This document shows, one piece after another, positions 8,510 through 19,400 of a DNA stretch of 64,000 bases. A model generated the notes under the pieces. It had not been told where the DNA came from, ran no database searches, and saw nothing but the letters and a program-made list of their open reading frames with translations. The DNA is from CAZOHG01 sp964579725 (GTDB lineage: Bacteria > Zhuqueibacterota > JdFR-76 > BMS3Abin05). The stretch covers positions 16,423-80,422 of the forward strand of contig CAZOHG010000009.1 in NCBI GenBank assembly GCA_964579725.1. The letters are read 5' to 3'. Position 1 is the stretch's first letter, and each line of letters opens with the position of its first letter. The position numbers were made by a program, and so were the translations under genes.

Positions 8510-9214
8510 ATGTTCCCATTACGCGACACCATCCCGTCCAAACGGTTTCCGCTGGTAAATTTTATCCTTATTGGCCTCAACGTATGGGCATTTTTTATTG
8601 AGCTTTCCTTGGGAAGCGCCGTTCAAAATTTTATTCAAGCCTACGGATTTGTACCCGCTCGATTGACCCACCCGGCTGCCTACGGAGTGACTTCCCTGTA
8701 CGCCGTATTGACGATTTTTACCGCCATGTTTCTGCACGGCGGCTGGATTCACATCATCGGGAATATGTGGTTCTTGTGGATTTTCGGCGACAATGTGGAA
8801 GACGCCATGGGGCACGGACGCTATTTCCTTTTTTATCTCATCAGCGGTTTGGCGGCCACTTTTGCACAATATGCTATTAATCCTGCGTCTACCGTCCCAA
8901 ATATCGGTGCAAGCGGCGCTATTGCCGGCGTGATGGCGGCTTATGTTCTTTTGTACCCCCGTGCCAAAGTTATTACCTTGCTGATTATTATTATTTTTAT
9001 TGACATTGTCGAAATCCCGGCGTTTGTTTTTATTTTGATTTGGTTTGCGTTGCAGCTTATCTCGGGATTGGCCGCGCTGCCTTCCGCGCACATGGCGACC
9101 GGAGGAGTAGCCTATTTTGCCCATATTGGGGGATTTGCCGCAGGCCTTGTTTTGGTGTGGTTCTTTCGCGAAAAGAAACGTGCGGCCTACGAAGATGAAT
9201 TTTTACCCTGGTAA
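8510..9214 (+). CDS. Rhomboid-family intramembrane serine protease
   Basis: 234 residues, about six transmembrane helices. Rhomboid hallmarks: HGGWIHIIGNMWFLWIFGDN in loop 1/helix 2, the catalytic GASG with Ser135, and the catalytic His205 in the last helix (FAHIGGF). It cleaves transmembrane segments within the membrane. GGAG lies before the ATG and the gaps to both neighbouring SDH protease genes are only 11-12 nt, so it is in an operon with them. Confidence 0.93.
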   Translation: MFPLRDTIPSKRFPLVNFILIGLNVWAFFIELSLGSAVQNFIQAYGFVPARLTHPAAYGVTSLYAVLTIFTAMFLHGGWIHIIGNMWFLWIFGDNVEDAMGHGRYFLFYLISGLAATFAQYAINPASTVPNIGASGAIAGVMAAYVLLYPRAKVITLLIIIIFIDIVEIPAFVFILIWFALQLISGLAALPSAHMATGGVAYFAHIGGFAAGLVLVWFFREKKRAAYEDEFLPW

Positions 9215-9225
9215 CGGAGGATCCC

Positions 9226-10059
9226 ATGAAAGACCCCTTGGCAAATTTGTTCTGGTTTTTATTTCTCATTTCTCTGCTGGTGCCCTGGTACCAAAAATGG
9301 CTGTTGACGCGGACGCGCTTGAATTTCCTGCGTAAAATTGAAAAAAAACGCAAGTCGCGTGTGATTGCTCTGATTCACCGCCAGGAAACCATGAGTTTTA
9401 TCGGGTTCCCGCTTGTTCGGTACATTAGTATTGAGGATTCGGAGCAAATCTTGCGGGCCATTCGGATGACACCCAAGGACATGCCGATCGACCTGATTTT
9501 ACACACGCCCGGCGGATTGGTTCTGGCGACGGAGCAAATTGCCCGAGCGCTTAAAAAACATCCGGCCAAGGTAACGGTTTTGGTGCCCCACTACGCCATG
9601 TCCGGAGGGACGCTGTTAGCCCTTTCTGCAGATGAAATTATTATGGATGAAAATGCCGTGTTGGGGCCCGTGGACCCGCAATTGGGCCAATTTCCGGCGG
9701 CGTCCATTTTGAGGGTCGTTCAAAAAAAATCTCCCGAAAAAATAGAAGATAACACACTGATTTTGGCGGACGAGTCTCGCAAGGCGATTCGGCAGGTGAA
9801 AAGCTTTGTCAAGTGGTGTCTCCAAGGAAAACTGCCGGAGGAAAAAGCGGAGGAAGTGGCCAAAATCCTGAGTGAAGGGCGCTGGACGCACGATTACCCG
9901 CTGATGGTTGAAACCATTCGGGATTTGGGATTAAAAGTAAGCACGGAGCTTCCCCTGGAGGTGTACCAACTCATGAATCTGTACCCCCAATCTCATTTGA
10001 ACCAGCCTTCCGTTCAATTTATTCCGCTGCCCTACGGAAATCGAAATCATCAGGGATAA
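9226..10059 (+). CDS. SDH-family Clp-fold membrane serine protease, copy 2
   Basis: 277 residues, paralogous to the protein at 7646-8497 over its whole length: N-terminal transmembrane helix, KKRKSRVIALIHRQE linker, LILHTPGGLV, nucleophile Ser126 in YAMSGGTL, DENAVLGPVDPQLG and EGRWTHDYPL. The variable parts are the insert around residues 165-215 and the C-terminal tail. Two divergent copies around a rhomboid gene suggest a hetero-oligomer or two substrate classes; this is inference. CGGAGG lies before the ATG and a terminator follows the stop. Confidence 0.88.
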   Translation: MKDPLANLFWFLFLISLLVPWYQKWLLTRTRLNFLRKIEKKRKSRVIALIHRQETMSFIGFPLVRYISIEDSEQILRAIRMTPKDMPIDLILHTPGGLVLATEQIARALKKHPAKVTVLVPHYAMSGGTLLALSADEIIMDENAVLGPVDPQLGQFPAASILRVVQKKSPEKIEDNTLILADESRKAIRQVKSFVKWCLQGKLPEEKAEEVAKILSEGRWTHDYPLMVETIRDLGLKVSTELPLEVYQLMNLYPQSHLNQPSVQFIPLPYGNRNHQG

Positions 10060-10077
10060 AAGATACTCTGTTTGCAA

Positions 10078-10111
10078 AAGCCTCGTTTCAGTTGGAGACG
10101 GGGCTTTTTTT
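10078..10111 (+). terminator. Terminator of the protease operon
   Basis: AAGCCTCGTTTC and GAGACGGGGCTT form a 12-bp stem (with G-T pairs) at 10078-10106, followed by seven T. It ends exactly at the convergent thrC stop (10110). Confidence 0.85.
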
Positions 10112-11477
10112 ATGCCTTTAGATTTTCAAACAGATATTCCCTGAAAATTTCGTACTGATTGGGCAGTACGGCATAGCGATTTTTGCGATTTTGTCGTTGC
10201 AACGAGGGTGGAAGTTCCGGAGCAATGCCCAAATGCTCCTGCAAAACTTCGGAAAACTTGCCTGGATGCGCTGTCTCCAAAGCAATAAGCGGTAGGTCGG
10301 GATCACCTTCCGTTTGGAGGAAGGCCTCGAGTCCGGCCACTGCCACGGCGCCGTGAGGTTCCAACAAAATGCTTTTGTTTTGCCAGTGGGTAACCAAAGT
10401 GTCCACTGTTTGCGCGTCCGAAATGCTGACGCTGAAAATAGCTGACCTGAGTTTTTTCAGATCGGGTTGTTTGTGTAAAACACCATTTTTGTCCACATTT
10501 CCCCCGAACAGATCGAAAAGACGTGCCAGATTGCTGGGATGCCCCACATTCATTGAATTGGACAGGCATTTTCGCGAGGGTGAAAGGGGCCGGTAGACGC
10601 CGGTTTGCAAAAACCGTGGAAATTCATCGTTGGCGTTTGTGCTAATAACGATCTTTTCCACAGGAAGCCCCATTCGTTTGGCCAATTCGCATCCGAGTGC
10701 GTTACCGAAATTTCCGGACGGAATGGAAAAAACAACCCGCTGACCGGGCTGTGCAACCCGAAAATAGGCGTAGAAATAGTAAATCATCTGGGGCAGCAAC
10801 CGCCCAATGTTAATGGAGTTTCCCGAAATCAAATGGAAGCGGCGCAGCTCAGGGTCCGCAAAAGCCGATTTCACCATATTCTGGCAATCGTCAAATTTGC
10901 CGTCAACCGCTACGGCGTGGACATTCCCGTTGATTGAGGTGAGCTGTCTTTCCTGTGCGGGACTGACTTCCTGACGCGGGTAGAGGATGTACACGTCGAT
11001 CCCCGAAATGCCGTGGAAAGCCTGTCCGATGGCACTGCCGGTATCGCCGGAAGTGGCCACCAAAAGGCTCAGATGTTTGGAGCCGCCATTAAAATAACCC
11101 GTCAATCGCGCCAACATCTGGGCGGCAAAATCCTTGAAGGAAGCGGTGGGCCCCCGGTCCAGGCGAAGAATAAATCGGCGATCGTCAAAGGCTTCTACAG
11201 GAACGTCAAATGTGTAAGCCTCGCGCGCCAATTGGAGTAATTTCGATTGAGGAATTTCTTCCTCGAGAAATTTTCCCAATACGAAGGCAGCAAGATCAGG
11301 AAATTCCATTTCGGCCATTTGTTTCATTTCGGTTGCAGAAATTTGGGGAATGGCGTTGGGCATGAACAGGCCGCCGTCCGGGGCCTGTCCCATAAGAAGG
11401 GCTTCAGGAAAAGAGATTTCATCGGAATAGTTTGAAAATGTGCGATTTGTGCTGTAATAATAAATACGAGCAGCCAT
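10110..11477 (-). CDS. thrC: Threonine synthase
   Basis: 455 residues, usual length of the longer threonine synthases. PLP enzyme converting O-phospho-homoserine to threonine. The pyridoxal lysine is in GPTASFKDFA, the phosphate-binding stretch is VATSGDTGSA, and the SIPSGNFGNA and GAVAVAGL segments are typical. GGAG lies 8 nt before the ATG. Its candidate promoter lies about 280 nt upstream, giving a long leader. Confidence 0.95.
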   Translation of the reverse strand: MAARIYYYSTNRTFSNYSDEISFPEALLMGQAPDGGLFMPNAIPQISATEMKQMAEMEFPDLAAFVLGKFLEEEIPQSKLLQLAREAYTFDVPVEAFDDRRFILRLDRGPTASFKDFAAQMLARLTGYFNGGSKHLSLLVATSGDTGSAIGQAFHGISGIDVYILYPRQEVSPAQERQLTSINGNVHAVAVDGKFDDCQNMVKSAFADPELRRFHLISGNSINIGRLLPQMIYYFYAYFRVAQPGQRVVFSIPSGNFGNALGCELAKRMGLPVEKIVISTNANDEFPRFLQTGVYRPLSPSRKCLSNSMNVGHPSNLARLFDLFGGNVDKNGVLHKQPDLKKLRSAIFSVSISDAQTVDTLVTHWQNKSILLEPHGAVAVAGLEAFLQTEGDPDLPLIALETAHPGKFSEVLQEHLGIAPELPPSLQRQNRKNRYAVLPNQYEIFREYLFENLKA

Positions 11478-11844
11478 GACATGTACTCCTTGTCTGGAAT
11501 AATGAAAAAACTGTTTTTTTAATTTGGAAAAATTAAAAGACAGGTGTCCCGATTAGCAGGACGCAGATGTCAGGCTACTAGTGAGAAAGTCGGAGAAAAG
11601 TCGATGGCCTTTCCACTGGATTTTCAAAAGAGGGGGCAAATATTTGGATTCAAGATGAATCATAAAGGCACTTTTTTAAAAGCTTTTCAGTACAATCGGA
11701 ATTTAACAAACAAATTTTGTTTTTTTTATCGTCACACCGTTGAAATTTCTTGAGAAATAAAATAGTAAAATTTTTGTTGCCGGTCAAGAGTATTTTTAGT
11801 CAAAAGGTAAAAAAATCTCTTTCATGTTGAAATCGCCGCTATTC
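11478..11844 (-). other. Intergenic region / long thrC leader
   Basis: 367 nt without a supported gene. It holds a candidate thrC promoter at 11754-11787. The leader closest to thrC contains an AT-only inverted repeat (TTTAATTT / AAATTAAA on the minus strand, near 11515-11540). I see no T-box or other known riboswitch core. A 69-codon plus-strand frame here has no convincing Shine-Dalgarno or composition and is not called. Confidence 0.5.
11754..11787 (-). promoter_or_regulatory. Candidate thrC promoter
   Basis: Minus strand: TTGACC (11787-11782), 17 nt, TATTTTATTTC (11764-11754). Both hexamer and spacing match the pattern at other loci here. It predicts a 5' leader of roughly 270 nt. Confidence 0.5.
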
Positions 11845-13977
11845 TTAGCGAACAAGGGTGAAATCAATGATGTTTTCGTTTACATCCACCCGCACCACCC
11901 GTACTCGGACGCGATCGCCCAGACGAAACGTCGTGCCGGTGTGTTTGCCGACCATGGAAAACCGCCGCTCGTCAAAATAATAGTAATCTTCCGGTAGATC
12001 CCGAACCGGAACCAGTCCTTCCACAAGAGTTTCTTCTATCTCCACAAAAATACCAAACGGCACGACTCCGGAAATAATGCCGGAATATTCCTCCCCTAAT
12101 TTGTCGGCCATAAATTCCACCTGTTTCATTTTAACGGACTTCCGTTCAGCTTCGAGAGCGCGGATTTCCTGTTCGGAGGCGATTTTACAAACCTCGGGCA
12201 GGCGTTCCCGCAAAACGGCTTTTCGCTTTTGCGTCACCCGACCGGCGTATTCCTTGAGAAGCCGGTGCACCTGCAGATCGGGGTAGCGGCGAATGGGCGA
12301 GGTGAAGTGGGTGTAATGGGAAAACCCGAGCCCAAAATGCCCGATATTTTTGGTAGAATATTGCGCTTTCATCATGGAGCGCAACATGACGTTGGTGACA
12401 ATAATTTCCTCCGGTGTTCCTTCTACCTGTTCCAAAAGCTTTTGTAAATGTTTCTGTTCCACACGCCCCTTTTTGCCGGGGAATTTGTACCCGAGGGCTT
12501 CAATGAGATTTTTGAAATCGCGGATTTTGTCCTGGCTGGGGCGTTCGTGCACGCGGTACACAAACGGCAATCCCCGCATTTTTGCCTTTTGCTCCCCCTT
12601 GCCGAAGGTTCCGTGCCGTGCCACGGTTTGATTGGCCAGCAGCATAAATTCTTCGACCAATTGGTGGCTTTGGAGACGTTCCACCTTGCGCAGCTCAACG
12701 GGTTTCCCGCGGTGGTCCAGGATTACTTTTACCTCCGGGGTTTCAAAATCCAGGCTGCCTTCCCGAATGCGTTTTTGGCGCAGCGCCTGACTGAGGTCGC
12801 GCATCTTTTTGAGCGTCGAGGCAAAAGGGCCCTTCCCGCCGTCCAAAATGGCCTGCACTTCTTCGTAACTGAAACGTTTTTTACTGCGAATGACCGATTC
12901 CACAATCTGGTAGTCCACCACGTTGAGTTTTCGATTGAGATTCATGAGCACGGAAAAGGTCAGACGGTCTTCGTTTGGTCGTAGGCTGCACAGTTCGTTG
13001 GAAAGGCGTTCGGGAAGCATGGGCACCACGCGGTCGACAAGGTAGACGCTGGTGGCACGCCGTAGCGCCTCTTTGTCGATAGGGGTGTTTTCGGTCACGT
13101 AGTGACTGACGTCGGCAATGTGAACGCCCAGTTGGTAAAAGCCGTTTTCGAGAATCCTCAGGGAAACGGCATCGTCAAAATCCTTGGCGTCTTCGGGATC
13201 GATGGTAAAAATTTCCTCAGCCCGAAGGTCCAGGCGGCGGTCGATTTCTTCTTTGGGAATTTCAGCCGAAATTTTCTTGGCCGATTTTAAAATGGCTGGA
13301 GCGAAGGCAACAGGCAGGTCGAAAGACTTGGCCACGGACAGAACGTCCACGCCCTTTTCGTCGGGGTAACCCAGAACCTCAACAATCCGCCCTTCGGGAT
13401 TGAGCTGGTCGTGCTCCCAGTCCAGAATTTTGACCACCACCTTTTGGCCGGGTTTGGCTCCGGCGTCGTTTTCAGGCGCCACAAGAATGTCCCACGGGAT
13501 TTTCAAATCGTCCGGAACCACGTAATTGAAATATTTCCCCCGGCGGAAAATGCCCACAATATTGGATTTCCGGCGCTGCAGCACCTCCACCACCTTGCCT
13601 TCGGTCAGTTGTCCCTTTCGGCGGGATTTGGCAAAGAGTTGCACCCGAACCACATCTCCGTTAATGGCAGTGCCCATATTTTTCTGGCTGACAAAGATTT
13701 CCGTCTGTCCGTCATCTGCCCGCACAAAGCCGTAGCCCTGCGTTTTGACATCCAAAGTGCCCACCACGGTGGCCACGCCTTTTCGGTAAGTGTACCCGTT
13801 TCGGCCGTCTTTTATGATCTTGCCTTCCTCGGTCAGGTGCCGAAGAATCTCCCGAAAAGTCGGGTACCATTCGGTGGAAATACGAAGCTGACGAGCCAGC
13901 GTTTTGGTTTTGAACCGACGGCCGGCATTGTGCTTCAGAATGTCAATGATCTTCTTTTCTAATAATTTTTCGTCCAT
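11845..13977 (-). CDS. rnr: Ribonuclease R
   Basis: 710 residues. 3'-to-5' exoribonuclease of the RNase II/R family. Order: N-terminal winged-helix domain (1-65), two cold-shock/OB domains (about 70-230), catalytic RNB domain starting near 255 with the acidic motif TIDPEDAKDFDDAVS, the HFTSPIRRYPDLQVHR segment near 555, and a C-terminal S1 domain (about 625-708). No basic tail follows S1. The start ATG has only a weak AAGAG 8 nt upstream. It lies 65 nt downstream of the OPT transporter gene on the same strand. Confidence 0.95.
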   Translation of the reverse strand: MDEKLLEKKIIDILKHNAGRRFKTKTLARQLRISTEWYPTFREILRHLTEEGKIIKDGRNGYTYRKGVATVVGTLDVKTQGYGFVRADDGQTEIFVSQKNMGTAINGDVVRVQLFAKSRRKGQLTEGKVVEVLQRRKSNIVGIFRRGKYFNYVVPDDLKIPWDILVAPENDAGAKPGQKVVVKILDWEHDQLNPEGRIVEVLGYPDEKGVDVLSVAKSFDLPVAFAPAILKSAKKISAEIPKEEIDRRLDLRAEEIFTIDPEDAKDFDDAVSLRILENGFYQLGVHIADVSHYVTENTPIDKEALRRATSVYLVDRVVPMLPERLSNELCSLRPNEDRLTFSVLMNLNRKLNVVDYQIVESVIRSKKRFSYEEVQAILDGGKGPFASTLKKMRDLSQALRQKRIREGSLDFETPEVKVILDHRGKPVELRKVERLQSHQLVEEFMLLANQTVARHGTFGKGEQKAKMRGLPFVYRVHERPSQDKIRDFKNLIEALGYKFPGKKGRVEQKHLQKLLEQVEGTPEEIIVTNVMLRSMMKAQYSTKNIGHFGLGFSHYTHFTSPIRRYPDLQVHRLLKEYAGRVTQKRKAVLRERLPEVCKIASEQEIRALEAERKSVKMKQVEFMADKLGEEYSGIISGVVPFGIFVEIEETLVEGLVPVRDLPEDYYYFDERRFSMVGKHTGTTFRLGDRVRVRVVRVDVNENIIDFTLVR

Positions 13978-14042
13978 GTGTGCTCTTCAAATTTTATGCT
14001 TTGCGTTTGTTCAAGGCCCCACTGGTGTTTGAAAAATCCCTT

Positions 14043-16061
14043 TTACGCTTCTTTTGCACGTAGTGCATCCCAATAAATGAAAGCACAAAGGGCAAGAAAG
14101 AGAACCAACCCCAGCCAATTGCCAAAGGCACCTGTATTGTGCAGATCGGGAATAAGCGTGGTGTGGTACTTGTCCTCGAAAAATTTCAAGAGGGCCGCCA
14201 CCACTCCAATAATAGCGCCACCCGCAATGAGTCCCGAAGCGACTAACAGCCCCCGATCGTGCCGTGCTTTGGAAAGTTTTTCATTTTTGGTGGAATTCTT
14301 AACCAGCCACGCCACAATGGCCCCCACCAAGATGGGGGAATTGAGTTCGATGGGCAGGTACATACCCAGTGCAAAAGCCAGCCCCGAAACACCGATCATC
14401 TCCACAATAATGGCAATGACAACCCCCATGGCATAGAGGAACCAGGGAGCCTGCTGCCCCGCTTTCATTAAACTGCCCAGAACGGCGGCCATTGCGTTAG
14501 CCTGCGGGGCGGGCATGGGATTGGGGTGCGCGGGGCCTGGCGAAAAGCCGTACACGTTGGCCAGAAGAATAATCACGGCGGTTACGGTAACGGAGGCCAC
14601 GGCCGAAGCAAGAATATTGCTCCACTCGATATATTTGGGCGTTGCGCCCAGCCAATAGCCAATTTTGAATTGCGTGACCAAGCTCCCGGTCATCGAAAGC
14701 GCCGTGCACACCACACCACCGACCAACAGCGTGGTAATCATGCCTTCTTCGCTGTGGAGTCCCAGTTGCGCCATGATCACAGCCGTTACGATCAGCGTCA
14801 TGAGCGTCATCCCCGAAACGGGGGTTACACTAATCATGGCCACGGCCCAGGCAGAAACCGCCGCAAACAGAAAGGCAATAAGAAGCGTCAGTACAATGGC
14901 AATGAACGAAATCTGCGTAGCGCCGACCACGTGTTTTAGTACGGAGAATCGAAAGTAAATCCACAGAAAAAAAGAAACCGCCACAATAAGTCCAACTACC
15001 ACAACCATGCTGATGTCACGCTCGTACCGGGGCAGGGCCTTGGTTTCACGCTTTTCGGCGTGCGATTTGAAAATTTCGCCGAAAGCCTGTTTGAGGGCAC
15101 TCCCAATGACACCGGACATTTTGAGAATAGAAATGAGTCCGGCCGTAAAAATGCCTCCGATCCCCACGTAACGGGCGTAATTAAAAAAGATGTCTTCAGC
15201 AGACATTTGAGAAATGGGCGGCAACCCCGGTGTAATGCTGGTTTGAATAAAATGGCCCAAATGCGCAAAAATCGGCACCAGGACGAAATAGGACATCATT
15301 GAACCGGCTAAGATAATGGCCGCGTACCGAACGCCGATTAAATAACCCAGACCCGCAATGGCTGCCGACGTATTGAGCGAAAAAACCGCCTTTACTTTTG
15401 TGGTCAGAGGTTGAAAAAAACCGATCATCGACGTGGTGAAATTCTCGGCCCAGGCGTGCATGGAGGGGCCGACAAAATCGAAAACCATTCCGATGCCCAT
15501 GGCGTAGGCTAGAATTTTGGCGTGCGTACCGCCCTTTTCTCCCGTCATGAGAATTTCCGTGGTGGCAGTGGCTTCCGGGAAAGGGAGCTTCCCATGCATG
15601 TCGGCCACAAAATACCGCCGGAAGGGAATGAGGAAAAGGACGCCCAGAATAGCCCCGAAAAGCGGCACCAGGAAAATCTGAAAAAAACCGGAAAGATGTT
15701 CAATGTGCAGCACGTACACGGCAGGCATCACAAAAACCGAGCCGCCGACGATAATCCCCGAGGTGGCACCGATCGCCAGAATGTTAATATTTTCCAGAAG
15801 CGTGCTCTTGCGTGCCAACATGGCGGAAAAACCAACCGCCAAAATCGCAATGGGAATAGCCGTTTCAATGCCCTGACCCAATTTTAGGGCGATGTACGCC
15901 GCCGCCATGGAAAAAATGACCGTCATTAAAAACCCAAATGTGATCGAACGCACCGTGACTTCCAAAACGCCCTTTTCGGCGGAAATGACCGGTGTGTACA
16001 CTTCCCCCGGTTTCAATTCCCGGCGGGCATTCTCCGGAAGCCGAAGTTCGGACTCAGCCAT
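14043..16061 (-). CDS. OPT-family oligopeptide transporter
   Basis: 672 residues from the ATG at 16061, chosen because AAGGAAAGGAG precedes it; a longer reading frame runs 153 nt further upstream but its extra part is not protein-like. About 14-16 transmembrane helices. The family-typical KLPFPEATATTEIL segment is present around residues 145-160. OPT proteins take up oligopeptides or metal chelates by proton symport. It diverges from the tricorn protease gene, so peptide uptake beside an exported protease is plausible. Confidence 0.88.
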   Translation of the reverse strand: MAESELRLPENARRELKPGEVYTPVISAEKGVLEVTVRSITFGFLMTVIFSMAAAYIALKLGQGIETAIPIAILAVGFSAMLARKSTLLENINILAIGATSGIIVGGSVFVMPAVYVLHIEHLSGFFQIFLVPLFGAILGVLFLIPFRRYFVADMHGKLPFPEATATTEILMTGEKGGTHAKILAYAMGIGMVFDFVGPSMHAWAENFTTSMIGFFQPLTTKVKAVFSLNTSAAIAGLGYLIGVRYAAIILAGSMMSYFVLVPIFAHLGHFIQTSITPGLPPISQMSAEDIFFNYARYVGIGGIFTAGLISILKMSGVIGSALKQAFGEIFKSHAEKRETKALPRYERDISMVVVVGLIVAVSFFLWIYFRFSVLKHVVGATQISFIAIVLTLLIAFLFAAVSAWAVAMISVTPVSGMTLMTLIVTAVIMAQLGLHSEEGMITTLLVGGVVCTALSMTGSLVTQFKIGYWLGATPKYIEWSNILASAVASVTVTAVIILLANVYGFSPGPAHPNPMPAPQANAMAAVLGSLMKAGQQAPWFLYAMGVVIAIIVEMIGVSGLAFALGMYLPIELNSPILVGAIVAWLVKNSTKNEKLSKARHDRGLLVASGLIAGGAIIGVVAALLKFFEDKYHTTLIPDLHNTGAFGNWLGLVLFLALCAFIYWDALRAKEA

Positions 16062-16447
16062 GAAAACTCCTTTCCTTAATCGGCCAATCAATTGCGGAAT
16101 GTCAACAAAACATACACAAAATAAGGAAGTTTCAAGAAAAATAAAAGTAAAAAATGACTCGTCTGGCGCTCCTGCCTTTTTGCCTTTACAATGGAAAGCC
16201 TGCTTTCGGTTCAAAAAGATTCAGAAAAGGCAAAACGGCCGGAAATCTTATTGCAATTTTCCGTGAATCTCGTATATTTACTCAAGAGGAATGGGTTAAA
16301 GCCCGGTTTCTAAAGCCACGGACTGCTGTTCATGACCGACCGTTTTGGGCACGGCCCGGAGGAAGCTTTTCGTTGTCTTTTCACGCACAGAAACAAAGGA
16401 CAACAGAAACAGAAAAGAAACCCAATAGATGTGTGAAGGAGTTTAGC
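16062..16447. other. Divergent intergenic region between OPT transporter and tricorn-like protease
   Basis: 386 nt without a gene. It carries the candidate promoter of the protease at 16251-16281. For the OPT gene only a poorer candidate is visible on the minus strand: TTGAAA with 15 nt to TATGTTTTG near 16105-16135. Confidence 0.45.
16251..16281 (+). promoter_or_regulatory. Candidate promoter of the tricorn-like protease gene
   Basis: TTGCAA (16251-16256), 16 nt, TATATTTAC (16273-16281). One base shorter in spacing than the other promoters here. The leader to the ATG at 16448 would be about 160 nt. Confidence 0.45.
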
Positions 16448-19400
16448 ATGAAAAATTCTCGCCTGTTACGACTGGTGTTGCTCCTTTTGAATTTGATTTT
16501 GTGGAGCGGACTGTTTGCCCGGGGGGCGGCGTCGGGGCCGCTGCCGGGCCGCATTTTACAAAATCCCGACATTGGACACGGCAAAATTGTGTTCACATTC
16601 GAGGACGACCTCTGGCTGGTGCCGGACACCGGTGGTGTCGCACGCCGAATAACCGACTTTCCCGGTCTCGAAAAATACGCCAAATTTTCCCCCGACGGTC
16701 AGTGGATTGCTTTTACCGGAAACTACGACGGCGGGAGCGATGTGTACGTCATGCCGGTGACAGGCGGCACTCCTCTGCGTCTGACGTACCATCCGGCAGC
16801 CGACGTGGTGCTGGGGTGGACGCCCGATAGCCGCTTTGTCCTTTTTCGCTCGCGCCGAGGGTTGCAAACGGAGTTGTTCAAGGTTCCCGTGAAGGGTGGT
16901 TTCCCCCAAAAAATGCCGGTGGATCGCGTCCGCTACGCCTCACTTTCCCCGGACGGGACGCAGATTGTCTTCAACCGCAACGACGCCGACCGGATGAATT
17001 GGAAAAAATACCGAGGGGGAGACCAGCAAGACGTCTGGATCGGGAATCTCAAAACCAGATCGTTTCACCGTTTGACCCACTGGGCGGGCTACGACAACTT
17101 CCCCATGTGGGTGGGAAATGCCGTTTATTTTAATTCGGACCGCCAATTCGGGCGAATGAATTTGTACCGCTTTTCTTTGGAGCGAAAAAGTGTGCAGCCT
17201 TTGACCCACTTTAAACATTGGGACGTGGAATTTCCCTCGGCCGGAGGCGGAAAAATTGTTTTCGGTTGTCAGGGTTACCTCTGGACGCTGAATCTGGTGA
17301 ATCAGAAACTTCAAAAGCTGTCCATCCTGATTCCCACAGATCGCTGGCGGCTGCGAAATACCTTTTTGAATCCCGACCGCTACGTCCAATATGTCTCACT
17401 CTCTTCCAAAGGCGACACGGCTGTGGTACAATCTCGGGGAGATGTGTTCCTCGTTCCTGCACAAAAGGGCCAGCCGGTGAATCTGACGAATTCTTCAGGC
17501 AGTCGGGAGATTTTTCCCGCCCTTTCCCCCAATGGGAAATGGGTCGCTTTTTTTTCGGACAAAACCGGGGAGTACGAATTGTACGTAACGCCGCCTCGTC
17601 CGCATCAGCCCTGGAAGCGGCTCACCCACCATTCTAAAACCTACTACTACCATTTAAAGTGGTCGCCGGACAGCAAGAAGATTCTTTTCGGCGATAAGGA
17701 TTTTAGGACCTTTGTGGCGGACGTGGCCACAGGAAAAGTAACACAAATCGACCGTTGTTTTTACCAAAAGGACAACGAAATTTACTGGGAAATCAGCGAG
17801 TACGATTGGTCGCCGGACAGCAAATGGATTACTTATTCCAAAACGAACAAAAATATGAACAGCTCCATTTATTTGTACAATTTGAAAACCCAACAAAAAA
17901 TCCGGCTGACCGATGACCGCTACGACGATTTTAGTCCCACGTTTGACCGAGGGGGAAAATATTTGTTTTTTCTGTCCAATCGGCATTTTGAGCCGGAACT
18001 TGATCCTTTCATGGACAACAATCTCAACGCCAACATGACACAGGTCATGGTTGTGCAGCTTCAATCGGGCGAAGCGCCTCCTTTTGAGGAAGAGGGGGAA
18101 GATTCCCAGACCGAAAAAATAGACGTCAATCGCGTCGATGTCAAGGGCCTTTCTCGCCGGCTGTACACGGTGCCGGTTGCGCCCGGCACGTACAAATCCC
18201 TAAAAGCGGGAAAACACGCGGTTTTCTTTTTGTCGAAAGCGAGCTTCGGTTTCCCCGGAATCGAAGAATTTTTTCATCCCAATTCAGTCACTTTTTACAC
18301 CTTGAAAAAATTTGACCTTTCTTCAAGACGCACCAAAACGATTATTCCCGGGATTGGCAGCTACAACCTTTCATACAACGCCGAAAAAGCCGCCTACCTC
18401 AGCGGAAAAACGGCCGGCGTTATTCCCACATCCGACGAAAGTTTTGCCGGCGAGGGTACCCTGGCGTGGAAAGGGTTGGAGAAAAAAGTGGATTTTGCCG
18501 AGGAGTACCGCCAGATTTACTGGGAAGCCTGGCGACAAATTCGGGACTTTTTTTACGATCCGCATCTTCATGGCAAAAATTGGCCGGCCATTGGGAAAAA
18601 ATACGCCGCGCTTCTTCCCTACGTGGGAACCCGAAATGACCTGAATTACCTGTTGGGACAAATGATCGGGGAGCTGACGGCTTCGCACGAATACATTATC
18701 GGTCGCGGCAGCCCCATTCGCGAGCACTACGCGCGGGTGAGCGTGGGTTTGTTAGGAGCCGATTTAATCCCCGATTTTAAGGCCGGAGCCTACCGATTTG
18801 AGCACATTATTCAGGGCGAACTGTGGCGGAGCAGCACGCACAATCCGTTGTTAGATCCCAATGTTCACATCCAAAAGGGGGATTATTTGTTGGCGATCGA
18901 CGGGAATCGGTTGTCTCCTAATGAGAATTATTTCAAGTATCTGGAAAACAAAGCGGGGCGGGAGGTTTGCCTCACCGTAAATAGCCGTCCCAATCTAAAA
19001 GGAGCGCGGACTGTTAAAATTCGCGCACTGTACAGTGAACGGTCGCTGCGTTACCACGAATGGGTGGAGAAAAATTACACGAAGGTTCGTCAGGAGACCG
19101 GGGGCCGTGTGGGGTACATCCATTTAACGGACATGGACGAAGAAGGTTTGAAACAATTTGAACAAGGCTTCCGGGCAGAGCGCTACCGCGACGGCCTGAT
19201 TATTGACGTCCGAAATAACGGGGGCGGTTTTGTGAGCTGGTTTCTTATTGACAAATTGGAACGGAAACTGGCATTTTTGACAAAGACCCGCACCTTTCGG
19301 CCCATGGCTTACCCCCACGCCGTGCACCCTGGGCCCGTTGTGGTGCTTTGCAATCAGGGTACCGGTTCAGACGGCGAGGTTTTTAGCGAACACGTCAAAG

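Noticed and set aside
16154..16447. N-terminal extension of the tricorn gene
   Set aside because: The ATG at 16448 has GAAGGAG and begins a signal peptide; the extension contains the promoter.
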